A stretch of DNA of 64,000 bases from Apus apus (taxonomy: Eukaryota; Chordata; Aves; Apodiformes; Apodidae). Position 1 is the stretch's first letter. Every line of letters starts with the position of its first letter. Below, in pieces: positions 11,740 through 23,669 of this stretch. A model generated the notes under the pieces. That model ran no database searches, had not been told where the DNA came from, and worked only from the letters and a program-made list of their open reading frames with translations. The stretch is taken from assembly GCF_020740795.1 (NCBI RefSeq), contig NC_067289.1:25724108-25788107 (forward strand), read 5' to 3'. A program made the translations under genes and the position numbers.

Positions 11740-12710
11740 GACAGAAGAATTTACAGCTGTGTTCATTAGAAGAACCTGGAACTGAAACTGAAATTTCTAA
11801 TGACTGCAATGTGTATAAAATGAATTCTTTTTAATATCAACACTGTAAACATTGTGTACACGTTTTATCTACAACAAAGGTTTGAAATGCTAATTTGAAT
11901 AATCAGACTGATTTCCCAGCTTTCAAATGGTTTGTTATTGAGCAAGAAGTTTTTGGAGTAGGTCAGAGACCTGCTTGTTCTCTAGCCTAGCCTGTGGGCA
12001 CCTAGAATTTTAGCAGTTTTGGAAACACTATTCCCAGAGTTTGTGGTGCAATAGTGGATAAAAAAGTGAGCGAAGCTAATCTGTGAGATGGGCCCAGCTG
12101 GAGAGGCATGTCAACGTATTTGGGAAAGTTTTAAGTGAATTAAGACAAATTTTAAGTTTCGTAGTTAAAAAAAAAATCTTAAATATAAACCCCAGGGTGG
12201 TGGGTACAGTGCCCCTGCCCGAGAGCTGAAGTACTAGTGTCTAAAGAAGTTTTCTGAAACTACATTAACTGCCTCTTTTTAAAAAGCAAACAAACAGTCA
12301 CACAAGCACAATCATTCATAAATCAAGAAAAGTCCTTTAGAGCATAAAAGGCAGACAGGGAAAGTTGCCTGGAAGCAACACATCCTAAAATGTATGATTT
12401 GGACTTTCTAAATCCTAAACCATTTGTTTTTTATTTAATAGTATGCAGATAAATAGCAAAATAACTGCTGGTCTCTTCTGTTTCCATGATGTTCAGGGAC
12501 CAATTTTGTATTTTTGTATTTTTCCAATCCAGTTCTAGCCAAATGCTGCTGGACTCGGTGGGCACTGAACTGGATCAAGACCATGTGGAAGTGCAGCCCT
12601 GTTTTCTGGCGAGGCAGCAGCCCCCCTCTGCTGGCACCAGCCAGAGTGCAAGCTGGGGAGATGGGAGAGCAAAGGTGGAATTAAAAATAAAACTAAATAG
12701 CTCGTCTGGA
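11740..12710 (+). other. STRIT1: STRIT1 exon 3, 3' untranslated region (3' end approximate)
   Basis: An 88-base intron (11652-11739) runs from GTAAGT to a T-rich acceptor ending TTTTTACAG, so exon 3 begins at 11740. It is noncoding. The first canonical poly(A) signal found downstream is AATAAA at 12686-12691, overlapping an ATTAAA a few bases before. That would give a 3' UTR of about 970 bases; an earlier variant signal could shorten it. Confidence 0.55.
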
Positions 12711-15600
12711 AACAATCCAATCGGTGAAAATTCAGTTTCTACACCCTGCAGGAACTGCTCAAAAGCAGAAATACAAGACAGGGAACTGCTGCCTGGAATG
12801 CCATTTTCAGAAAAGAGCTTGGGAATTGCCCCTAATCACCACCTGGGTTCAGGTCAGCAAGGTCATAACATTGGGGTGAAAAGGGAAAAATCTTGGGATG
12901 AACACCAGAAACGTGCTGGTCAAACAAGGGCAGGAGCTGAGAGGATCTCAGGTGACCTAGGCTGGTAGGTGTGACCTGATCTACTGAAAGGTAGGACACT
13001 GAACTCTTGGCCTTGCAGGCACCTGAAGGTACCACAGTGTTGCCTGAATGCTCCTTGGAATGGTGGAGCAATGCCTTTCTTTAGAAGCTTGGCCTCACGC
13101 ATCACTGAATATCAAACTTTTTAAACAGCTGCTGCCAGCTAAGGAGCTTAAAACTTTTTAGAAACAGGCAGGAGTTAGTTTCTCATGAGGCCTAGGGAAG
13201 TATTTTTACCATTATGGGGAAAATGTCGTGGAATCTATTGCTGTGAAACAGAAACATGTATGTTCTTCAGAAAGAAAATATCAAACTTGCTTAAGGTTGG
13301 GAGGTCTGTTGTTCAGCACAGTGTCTGGAATTGTGGCAGAGTTGCTGTGGCCTCCTGATTATCTTGTACCAGGGGTTTTGCCTTTTTTAATTATAATTGG
13401 AAATAATTATATTCACCTGCTAGATAATGTGCTTTGAGACCTCCCAGTGGCCTGGTCATTTAAATCAGAAATTATCATCAGGTAATCCAAGTCCCTGCAT
13501 TTTCACAGCTTTTGAGCTCAGTTTTTTATACTAAGAAGTTGCAGTTCTCAGAAAACTCAATCATGGACAACTTGATCCCCAATTAGAGAACTGACTGTGG
13601 GAGGCAAGATGTGTATTTAAGGGAGCATGAAAAAACTTAATGCCCCATGAAGGGACTAGATAAAGAAAGAATTTTTTTATTTTTAACTCCTGGTCATGCA
13701 ATTTGAATAATTTTGGGAACATGAGGAGGGCACATCAATGGGACGTCCTGTCACCATCTGTGGTCAGTGTCTGTTATCCATTAGGAAAAGAAGCAAAAAA
13801 TACATTTGACTGTAGTGCAACTATGAAAATTCCTTTGCACCTCCATCAGCTCTTGGCAGAAGCACCAAAGCATGAGAGTCAGTTCTGGGAACTGTCTCAA
13901 CACCAAGTTACTTCACCTGTGAATGAACCAAGGACAAAGGGGCAATCCTTTCTCATCAAATGTCCTGGAAGAGAGGGGATAAACTTGCAGTTGGAAAGCT
14001 GGAGACTCCCAACCTCTGCAGCAGCTGCTGCTTCCGTGTGACAACCTCCAGCATCACCAACTGTTTTCTAGTCACTTCCAGATGAGAACATCCCTTCCCA
14101 CACGTACACATGGACTGGGTAAGCTAAGAGGCTAGTTTAAGCATGTACCTCAAGAGGACACCTCATTATCTCATTTTGAGGACCAGTGCCTCATTTTCTA
14201 AGCCTAATACAACCTCTGACTGTCCGAACTCCAGGCAACAGGGAGGCTCCTTGAAGACAGAGGTAGGTGCACACGTAGTTCAATCTTCTGGTGTGTGTTA
14301 AAATCTCCTGGAAAATCCTGTGCTGATAAATGAGGTGATTGCCATGATATGAAGTCCCAGCCTACGTCTCATCTTGTGAGCTCATTCTTCCTTTTGTGAG
14401 CCAGCAAAGCAAACAGGGGGTTTCTCACCCTGCACAACTTGCCAGCTGGATCACATGCCTAGTTTTACATGTCAGTTTGTTTACCAGGCACTGATGGAAG
14501 TAGTTCTGAAAGATCCACTTGACCCAAGTGACTTTTTCAGGTGTCTAACAACATCTGAAATCAAATGTTTCAAATTAAACTGCTAGAGAGCTAAAATATA
14601 AACATTACAATATGTTTTAGCTTTACCTGATTTTTGAGAGCAGAAAGATCTGATTTGGCAGAGGAAAACAAAATAACTTTCTAGTTGCCTTCGGTGTTGT
14701 CAAGCTGACTTGCTACGTACAAAGGAAAAGAAGTTCCTGCCAGTTTTATAGAGTAATAAAAAGCATTATTCCAAGAAAATACGCATCTCACATGCTGTTT
14801 AGGGACCACTGATCACTCTGCAAAGTTGACCTTTTGCAACCACCTTCAGGACAACCCACTCGGGCATCTTTTCATAATGAAACTTTACAACTCACTGCTG
14901 AAGCTTCCCACACTTGCAGGGCTGTTTTGGGTAAGAAAAAGTTTGGGTTTTTTTTCTTACTGAGAAATAAAATGAGTGTTTGGGTGCTAAGTTTTCTCTC
15001 TCAAATGGAGAGATGCTAGGGATTTAGGAGAAGAAGAAAACATACACATTCAAATTTCTTCCAAAGCTCAGTTGTGTTGCTATTAAAGTGTGGAAATAGC
15101 TTCAGTTTTCTGTCACGGAGCCAGTGCATGGAACACTGGCATTGTTGTGATGCTGGAGAGGACTCTGGCTTCATCACAGATGCCAAGGTCTAAAGAGCTG
15201 GATCCATCACCTGAGATCCAGCTCTCAACGAGCAGAGGTGGCCTGCTCACCTTTAGGGTGGGCACCTTTTCCAAGCACCCTTTTCCTTTCTGTTGTTTCC
15301 TTCCAGATCAAATGATAATTTCTGTGATCCCAGATGATTTTTCACTCATTATTGTTCAGCTTTTTATTTACAAATGCTGAGTGGAAACACTTGGCTTCCT
15401 GTTGCTGCAGAGAACGGTTGCCAGGTTTGGTTCACAGCGGCCTCTGCTCAGCCTTCCCTGTTGCCCACCGAGGGCCTATTTGAGGAGGCTGCTTAGGGAT
15501 GTCCCTGGATGCCGCGTCTGGCTTCCTGGTAACAGTTCCAGCCTCTTGTTTATATTCTTTCTGTGTTTGTTAATCCAATTTGTGTACATGAGTACACACA
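12711..15600. other. Intergenic DNA, nothing recognised
   Basis: AT-rich sequence with no supported exon, repeat or RNA gene. Open frames such as 13703-14041 on the plus strand have no family resemblance or splice context. Confidence 0.5.
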
Positions 15601-16181
15601 CGAGTGTTCCTCCCGCTGGGTTCGGCGGGGAGCTGTGGTGAGAAAGCCTCCCTGCGGCCCGGAAGGGTTTATCTTCAGGAGACCTGGGCGCTTGGCCCAC
15701 CTCTTGTGCCTCTCCTGCCCCCAAGGCCACCTCCAGCACAACACCCTGCTCCCTGCTGGCCCCGCGCAGCCCCGCTGAGCTCAGCGGCAGCTGCCCCTGC
15801 GGGAAGGGAGGCAGCGGGGCCTGCGGGGCCTGCGGGGCGGGAGGCAGCGGGGCCTGCGGGGCCTGCGGGGCCTGCGGGGCGGGAGGCTGCGGGGCCTGCG
15901 GGGCCTGCGGGTTCGCGCTGCGCTGCCCGGCGGGGGTGGCCCTGTGGCCCCGGCTGCCAGCAGGGCTGGCCGAGGAAGGGCTCCGTGGCTGCGACCGCGG
16001 CGGGGCTGGGGCGGGGTGGCCGCGCAGGAGCCCCCGGGCTGCCCCTCGGGCCTTGGCGGGCCCGGCCTGGTTTGCCCCGGGGCGCCAAGGCCTGGGCCCT
16101 GTTCCACCCCCGGGCCGGGCCGTGCTGGCTCGGACCGACCAAACCTCGTTTAACTTGTGACCAGAGATGTTGCCGCCACAG
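15600..16181 (+). promoter_or_regulatory. CpG-rich island, candidate promoter and first exon of an unnamed transcript
   Basis: GC content and CpG density rise sharply here above the AT-rich surroundings. Such islands usually mark promoters in birds. The block ends at a good plus-strand donor, CCACAG|GTAGGA (exon end 16181). The 193-codon frame through it is alanine-, glycine- and proline-rich low-complexity sequence and is probably not translated. TSS position is unknown. Confidence 0.55.
15807..15912 (+). repeat. G-rich minisatellite (GGGGCCTGC units)
   Basis: Nine-base GGGGCCTGC units are grouped into three blocks of two, three and two copies. Each block starts with a GGGAGGC(A/T)GC spacer and the first two close with GGGGC. 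Runs of three or four G recur every 5-7 bases on the plus strand, which allows G-quadruplex formation. Copy number is likely variable between individuals. Confidence 0.85.
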
Positions 16182-19100
16182 GTAGGAGCCGGTTTTGTGT
16201 TAATGCTAGTTCCTGGGTGAAAATGGGGGGCTTTAAATTTTTCCCTTTTCCGTGAGAGGCTTGTTTCTCTTCAAAGCAAATCCTGGAAGTTATGTAGCAA
16301 GGTTGCATTCTGTTTGTTGCAGTTTTTGTTTACTGACGTTTAAGATACTGATTTTAACCCCTGGTATATCAAGATAGTTGTGGTCTTTGGAGCCTGTCTT
16401 GACATACTCTGCCAGAATCGTGTGTCTCAGGCTGCGCCACTTAAAACTGATTTAATAGTTTATTCATTTAATAATCAAATGGTAGCTGCTAGTGCTCCGT
16501 GTGTCTTATTCTGGGTAGTAATGGAGAAGGTCCCCAAAGAAGCTCAGTACGTGGATGAGATCCCCTGTTGGGTAACAGCAGTTAACTACAGGGCTGGCAA
16601 AGGCAGCTGGGCTTAACAAAGGGCTCTTGGGAACGGGTGAAAAAGTTTTGGTGAGTGTGTATTCTTCTTGGTTGCATCTGGTTGAAGCTGCACCAGACAA
16701 CTGGTTTACTGAGGAACAAGCCTGGGAGTTCCTGCTGGCTTCCTCACTGACACAGGCTCTTCCATCACAGCAGTGGTGAGTTGTGCTTGCTGCCATCCCT
16801 TTTGTGCAGGCTGCCATCCCTCCTCATGGCGGTTCATGACTTTGCCGCACTTCATCCCCTCACAGCTGGACTCCAGGGAAGTAATTGACGTCTGTGAGAA
16901 AGTCCAGCCTGGCTTAGGGGGTCTCAACACAAGCAGGACAACTGTCTTTTGCTCCTACATGAGCTTCTCATAAAATACTTAGTCAAGTTGCTGGTGTCAG
17001 CCCTTCAAGGCTCGAACTAAAACAGCACCAGAATAGCTCAGCAATTCTGGATGAAGAATATAATTGACAAACCTATTTTTGAAGCACTGTTAAACAACCA
17101 GAAGGTAGCCTGTGCAGGAGGAGAAGCTTTCTCAGGACCTGGTTCAGCTCAGGATGAATTTCTGACTTCTGAGGTGCAATAGAAACCATAACATGATTTT
17201 CTGTGTGAACCATACTTCCATCTTTTACTGTGTCATCTTCAATATGAATATATGTAGCAATGCTTGTATATAACTAAATGGAAGTGAATGCTGTATTGCA
17301 TGTTTGCTGTTTTAGTGAGGAAATCAACAGCAGGCTTTTTCTCATTTAATATTCTGCTGGTGGTTGAGATACAGGACTTGGAATAGATAGGAGGCATTTG
17401 GTAGCAATCAAGTGGAAATAATCGGTCTTCTCAGATAATTTTAAAACTTGCATCAATAAAACCTCCATATAAGAAGCCTTAGAACAATAAAATGGTCTAC
17501 TTATGTCCTGGTTTGAGCCAGTATGAAGCCAGTAAAAGGAAAAGTGGCTTCATCCTGGCTCAAACCAGGACAGCTTAGTAGCCTGAAATGTGTAATCTCA
17601 CAAAGGATTATTTTCCTGTTTTCTGTTGTTTCCCTTAATGTCACATCTAATTGCTACGTGAGGGTCTGCAGGGACAGTGCAGAACAGACTGAATGGTGCT
17701 GTTGTTGCCAGGAGATCAGTGTGAAGCAGAAGCTGTGAATGGGAAGTCTGAATAGTGCCAGCATGAGAAATGTCCCAAATGTGTGATTGGTTGAGTCTGC
17801 TGTGTTGGTAGGGTTTTGGATGGTACCTGGAAAGGCCCTAAGGGTTGCACTGTTCGGAGGCCAGTGCACATGTTCCTTTCCTGGATACAGGAAACAGTTC
17901 CCTCACCTGAGGCAGTCAGGCTTGGAGCAAGATGTAGTAAAGGTCTGTCTTTACACAGCAGAGCCCAGGCAGCACAACAGCCAGCTGAGGGAGTGAACAG
18001 AATGTCATGAAAGAGGAGGTGAGTTGGACTCGAGGGCAGGATCCAGCCTTCTGCCTGTTGCTGAGGCTGAGAGGCTGTCTGGAGCTCATTAGCACCCCTT
18101 TCTATTACACACTGATTTTATTAGGACAGTTTTTTCTGCCTTAAATCACCACTATCACTTCCTCCCATATTTGGTTCTGTTGTCTTGATACGTGATGTGA
18201 CAAGAAGGGCTTGAGTTAATGCAGAGCAAAGGAGACCTCGAGACACGTGGAATCTGAAAAATTTGGGGAAGATCTGCCTGCTCTCAAAACTCAGGCATAC
18301 ATTCTTTGGGGGTTTTTAATGTTCATTGTTGTCACTTTCATTTATTTTCTGAACTGCCTGCTTTCTGCTCTGTGGACCACTGCTCCAGTAGTGTAAAGCT
18401 GGTTGTATTATATAAAGTAATTCCAAATTCTGCTATCCCCTCTCCCAGGGTGACTGACTCAATATGTGCATCTTGGATTCTTCTGGAGGAGAGTTTATTC
18501 TAATGCCTCCTGAAAAAATTTTTTTTTGCTTTTTTTAGGTTAGTGGGAGGATTTAATTCTCAGGTAATTGTCGAGATACTTAATTTAATAACCTTCTGTG
18601 AATATTGCAGCTTTGGAATTAATTTTAAAAATATTCTTTTAAAAAAAATTAGTTTACTGTACTTTAGCACTGTAGAGGCTGTAAGTGGGCTGTGTTCCTG
18701 TAGCAAAGGGGCAAAGGCAGTAAGACCTGCAAGTGTGACAGAGCACTAGAATGACCCCCTGCTTCTGCTGCAACACCAGTGTGGCCAAGAGGCAGGGAGC
18801 TCGTGTGTGTCTGCAGGAAACACCCTCATCTGTTTCTGTGTGGGTGTAAAGCAGTAATGATTAGTGTATGGAGTAGGTTCACTTGGAGGGAACACATCCT
18901 GAAGCAGCTGCAAAGATTTTTGCCTCATGGAGTAAGGATTCCTTGATAGGTCAGCTAAGAAAATGAAAGCTGTACTTGTCTGTCAGAAGCTGGTCCAGTA
19001 AGTAAAGCACTGGGGCATATCCAGGGGAAAATGAACAAATGCTGTGATGCGTTACAGTAGCATCAAAACTTTCCCCGTGTTAACAAGTAAAGACGTGCAG

Positions 19101-21899
19101 GTGAAGGGAAAGGAGAAGAAGGAATTTGGACTCTGAATTAATCCCAGAGAATGGCCCAGCAGTGCTAGGCTCTTCAGGGCAGGCAGCCTGGCAGTGGGAA
19201 GGCTCTGTCCTGCTGGGAGGTTGAGGCACCCTCTGGGTCACTGCTGAGCTCTGCAGTAGGGAAAAGAGGTAATCTCAGTTCCATGACAATAGAGCCTGAG
19301 TTAGTTTCCTTTCTGGACATCTGTATCTGATAAACCTTTCATCATATGTCCTGTGGGTGGTGTGGGTTTTTTTGTGTGTTTTGTGTTGTTGTTGTTGTTG
19401 TTGTGTTTTGTTTTTTTTTAATCTTTTTTGTTTAATCTGAATTTTCCTTCAGTGAAGAGTGATTTTTAGCATCAAGATGCTCCATCCCAGTGAGAATTGA
19501 AAGGAGGGCATGGTAGCCTTTGAATCAGAATGTGTCCTCATTTAAACTGTGAACTAGTTTAGGAGTTAGGAGTGCTGGAATCTGCAAGGAACAAAATAAC
19601 TGTGCTACCCAGAAGAAACCAAGGTACCCGGCTCTGGCTGTTCAGGGGACAGGCCTGAGGGCCCGAGTATTTGACGACAGTTCCAGCACAGTCTGTAGGA
19701 CATGGGGTTCAATCACTTCAGGTTTCCTCTTCAAGCTGCTGACATTTCTCTTTGTGATTAAGCACAATGTTGGGGAAAATCCTTGCCTGGACAATTGCTA
19801 GTTGTTAGCCACTGGGGTAAAAAGCTCTCCTAGCAATGTTATACAGGTGGTGAACCCATTATGGCTCCTTTGGACACAGTATGTGCCGTATCTTCTTTCT
19901 GTCTTGCTGTATTGTGTTTTTTCCCCTGGGCAGTACAGAAGATAGAGAAAAGTCAGGTCTTTTAAATGTTGGAGTTAATTTAAAGCCCTAGGATTCGATA
20001 TCTAAAACTGATAGGTTAAAAAAGGACAAAGTGAATGTAGCATATGTAGGAAAATAAGTAACACCTGGTTAAGAAATAGTTGTTAAGGAGTCACTTGTCC
20101 AGAAGAAAAAGTCCTTAAGGGTCATTATCAGTGGCAGTTTCACTGTTGGAGCCTTGTCAATTAATTGATCAATGTCAGTATTTATGGGTATTTTACATAG
20201 TTCCTAAAGTTTTGTCAGCCTGCTGCTATGAAAAGTCAATTGATTGATTGTTAGATTTTACAGAAGCTGACAATAATACTCTTTAAGTTGTTTATAATAC
20301 TTTTTTTTGGGAGAAACTGAGGTGTTTTTTTTCTGCAGAAGTATGAACAAGGGCAGCTGTTTGCCCATTGGATCCTGCTGTGTCTTGGTCTCACTCTTTA
20401 TTAAACTTACTTTGGAGTTTAACTCTGTCTTTTCTTGCACTGAACTAGGTCAGAGAAAGCTGTTAAATAACTGTATTTTCATACCTGTAAATGTGTTTTG
20501 GGTTCTTTGTGCATTTCATTGATGTTAACAAGGATACTCAGATAAAGCACAAAGCTGAACTGACATTGCAGCCAAAATGAAAACATGTGAAATGCACCAT
20601 GAGGAGCTCATGCTCCCTCCAGCTCTTCCCCTCACGTTTTGATGCTCTCCACAGAGCCTCAGAGCTTTGGGAAGGGTGGGCAGGATGTGACAACCTGACC
20701 ATGCTCTTGGGGCAAGGGGCTTCTGAGGTGACTCCTGAGGTGTATGTGCACCCTGCTGCAGCTTCCATGCAGCCAAACACACACATGAACAGCAGTTGTT
20801 CTATGGAATTAATTTACAATTTTTGTTTCATCCCTTCTTTCCCTGACAGTTAGGAATGGAAGGTGATAGATGTGACTGATGTTTGGGCAGCATTAACTGC
20901 TGACAAAGGGAGTGTTTGTACCTTAGGACCTTAGCTTTGGCTTGTAGTGCTTGCTCAGGTCCTTCTACCTGCAGGTCAATCTGCCAGTAACAGACTGATA
21001 GGAGCAGAAGTTCCTGCTGTAAAATGATAGAATTAAGAGTAGAACTGCACAGCAACAGGCTCCAAAGCTGCTTTTTGTACCAAAGAAGAAAGTGCCAACA
21101 TTTGTATGAATGTAGGTAAAAGGAAATAAAACTGAGGGAGAAGGTGAAGCTTAAATGGGCAAGAAAGGAGAAAAAAACCACTGCAGATGGAGTATGGGAT
21201 TGTGTGGTTATTGGCAAGGAATTGATTTCTGTAAGAGAATGCAGAAGGAAGGTGACTTAAATAGCTGGAAAACTAAACCAAGAATAAAACTGTAAAGGGT
21301 GAGGGAGTTAGATGAATCTGGGAAGGAGGAGGTACCCTATATTCATCCATAAATCAAGATCAGGTAAAATTCTCATAAAATATTAACATATTTTTCTTTC
21401 TTTTAGGCATGGAGTACTCTCCTCTCCCAGAAATTCCTTGCGCCTTCCATTGAGGTAGGACTGATGGGTTTTTTGCTCCTTTTTGCTTTACTTTACTCTT
21501 TCTGGTTTTGAGCATTAACAAACATACGCTTCCTAGGCCACTGGTTAATATTTTTTCTACATATTGTCACATATTCTTGACATCTCTGGTGCCAAATCAT
21601 ATCATGCCAACTTAATTCCAAGCATCTTTTCAGTAAAATAAGCACTTTTTCTTAGGCAGTGCAGCCAAGGCCAGTGAAATTCACAGAAAATGCAAACACT
21701 GTAGGAACCGAGTGTTTCTGTTAGTGATACCAGGTGTGCTGTTTTTATAACTTTTGGCAGTGAAGCTGGCAATTTTCTGAATTTGCAGGTGGCTTACGCC
21801 AAACTCATGGGAATGCTAGAAAGAACCAGTGCATTTGCACACAACTTGAACACCTGCTGTGGATTCTGTGAGTGTTTGCATGTGAGACTGAAAAAGTAA
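16167..21899 (+). CDS. Candidate spliced small reading frame, 57 residues, unrecognised
   Basis: Three segments join in phase 0: 16167-16181 (MLPPQ), 21407-21454 (AWSTLLSQKFLAPSIE) and 21789-21899 (from VAYAKLMGMLERT to CECLHVRLKK, then TAA). The start ATG has G at -3 and an in-frame TGA three codons upstream, so the frame begins here. Exon 2 has a very good acceptor (TTTTTCTTTCTTTTAG with a TATTAAC branch-like motif) and donor GAG|GTAGGA. Exon 3 follows AATTTTCTGAATTTGCAG. The product has no signal peptide, membrane helix or domain I know; the C-terminal part has four cysteines (TCCGFCEC). A GTGAGT donor inside exon 3 (after 21865) might change the ending. It may equally be a long noncoding RNA. 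The splice sites are seen; that these pieces form one transcript is inferred. Confidence 0.35.
17504..17572. repeat. Near-perfect palindrome, 28-base arms, 13-base loop
   Basis: The left arm (17504-17531) begins TGTCCTGGTTTGAGCCAG and the right arm (17545-17572) is its reverse complement with a single mismatch. The loop is purine-rich (17532-17544). CTTA occurs just outside both arms, though offset by one base on the right, so it is a weak target-site candidate. It resembles a minimal hairpin or MITE-like insertion; family not identified. Confidence 0.85.
19360..19432. repeat. GTT/T-rich simple repeat
   Basis: About six tandem GTT units (around 19385-19403) flanked by T-rich tracts and TTGTGTG runs. 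Simple-sequence DNA with no coding role. Confidence 0.85.
21407..21454 (+). other. Predicted internal exon, 48 bases
   Basis: Bounded by the best acceptor in the left half of the window and by a consistent donor. It is a multiple of three long and open in the frame used by the 57-codon candidate. No known protein is recognised. Confidence 0.45.
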
Positions 21900-22904
21900 A
21901 ATATGAAAGTGGCATCAAGTACTGGGTCCTTCAGTCTTGTTTTTGAGGCCTTTGGTAAATGTTTACAGTAGCGTGTCTAAAAATACTTCCCAGACATATT
22001 AACACTCTGAGAAGGAAAATCCTTGCTGGACTAATTAGTTAGCCAAGCTGTGATGAAAGGTGTATTCTGATTGTCACTTCTGGTTTAATGTCACATTTCT
22101 CCCATCTGACTGATTCGTGCTGTGGTTTGCTTGTGAAGACCTGAATTTCAGTTTTACTGGCGTGAGGAATGGGTAACTGCTGCTGGGTAAACCTGGCTTT
22201 CTGAGACATGTACGTTTTAGCTTTCTGTTAAAGTCTAATTCCAGGCTTCCTTGCACTTAGGTGATGTGCCAAGTGATGTTTGGAGAAGTCTGTGTTGCTG
22301 AAGGGTGGTGAAGGATATGTCTGGCCCCAGATGGGTACCAGAAGATGCTGAGTCAGGGCTGCACTGCAGGTGTTTCTTGGTTTCCTCTTGGTTCTGGTGT
22401 GTACTCATTTCCTACCAGGCTCATTGCAGCAGTCGCTGCTGCCCGCGCCGTTTGGGCTCAGCCAGCAGTAAAGCCAGCCCTGCTTTTATTTCCCTCCTGC
22501 TCCAAAGGGGGAATAAGGAGATGAGCAGCTTCCTCTGCACCTCCAGGCCTGAGCCTGTGAGCAGCATAGCCTGTGCAGGGGTCTCTGGGGGGTGTTTGTG
22601 GAAGTGATGCAGATGCACAGGCACATGTAAATGACTTTTTGAAGGTCACTTGCTCATAACTTAGGTTGCTTTACTCATAGGCATATGTAATGACTTTTAC
22701 AGTTTGACTGTTTAGTTTCCTACATTGACCAGGTCCTTCTTGAAACCTTTCTCACTCAGATGCAATCATGGAGTGTTTGTAGGTTGTTTTCTAGATGGCC
22801 ATGCACTTGATTTCATGATGTCATGGAATGAAAGAAGGATCTGTCTGGCCCTTTGTGCAGGCAGCAATGACTTGTGAAACGTTGCCTTTCCTCTTGTCAT
22901 GAGC
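21900..22904. other. Noncoding DNA, possible 3' UTR of the candidate transcript
   Basis: No plus-strand AATAAA is seen in this stretch; the next are near 23153 and 23523. Otherwise nothing recognised. Confidence 0.4.
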
Positions 22905-22907
22905 ATT

Positions 22908-23073
22908 GAATCATAGAATCCTACGGGCTGGAAGGGACCTTGAAAGATCATGTAGTCCAACCCCCCTGCCAGAGCAGGGTCACCCAGAGCACATCACATA
23001 GGAAGGCGTCCAGGTGGGTTTTGAATGTCTCCAGTGAAGAAGACTCCACAACCTCTCTGGGCAGCCTGTTCCA
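22908..23073 (-). repeat. CR1 LINE 3' fragment, minus orientation
   Basis: Starts with the reversed CR1 tail (TCATAGAATCC) and the 'ggctggaagggacct' motif and stops at 'ccagtgctctg', where it is 5'-truncated. It is close in sequence to the copy at 25612-25890, which lacks 8 bases present here after 'ggaaggc'. Confidence 0.92.
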
Positions 23074-23669
23074 GTGCTCTGTTTGTGTTTGGTTTATATT
23101 TCACATGCTTCTTTCCAAACTCCTAGCTCCTTGTTACAGCTGGATTGTCTATAATAAAATAGACGGGAGGGGGAAGCAGTAACGAAATGGGGGTTTTGGG
23201 AAAAGAGTCTCCTAATTCATGAGTATAAAAGCAGCGTCTGATGACACATGCAAAGCCAGCTGTCAGATCTGCCCAGGTTTTGCTTTCTTACAGAGTCTGT
23301 TCCTGCTCTAGCCAGAGCAGTGCTTGGTACTTGCCACAAGGCTACCTTTACTTCTTACTGGGACAGTGAAAGAAATTACCATATCCTAGTAGAACACATG
23401 AATTCACCTTCCCTGCTCCCTCAGGAACTAGTGTGAATCAAGAGGCAGCTGTTCTTGTGTTTATAGGTTGCTCTGAAGTCAAAAAACCTTCACAATCCAG
23501 CATGCCTGCTGTTGCAAACCACAATCTCCAACAATAAATATGCTCTTCTAGGTTTCCTTTGGTTAGTTGTTACATATGTCTTGGTGTTTGGCTCAGGGCA
23601 AGTAGGGAAATGTATTTGCAGAGAATGTTGGGTTTGTACTTTTGTATTTCCTATAAAGAACACACGTTG

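Larger units (their letters stand above)
16182..21406 (+). other. Intron of the candidate transcript, or intergenic DNA
   Basis: No exon or RNA gene is supported within it. It holds the palindrome at 17504-17572 and a GTT-rich simple repeat near 19.4 kb. The remainder is ordinary AT-rich DNA. Confidence 0.45.

Noticed and set aside
11522-11834. 87- and 73-codon plus-strand frames at STRIT1
   Set aside because: They read the STRIT1 exon in other frames and run through its splice sites; the DWORF frame is the conserved one.
12486-12968. 160-codon plus-strand frame
   Set aside because: No family resemblance or splice context; overlaps the predicted STRIT1 3' end.
15604-16185. 193-codon alanine-, glycine- and proline-rich frame
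   Set aside because: It is open only because of GC-rich repeats; overlapping frames on both strands are equally open and it has no domain.
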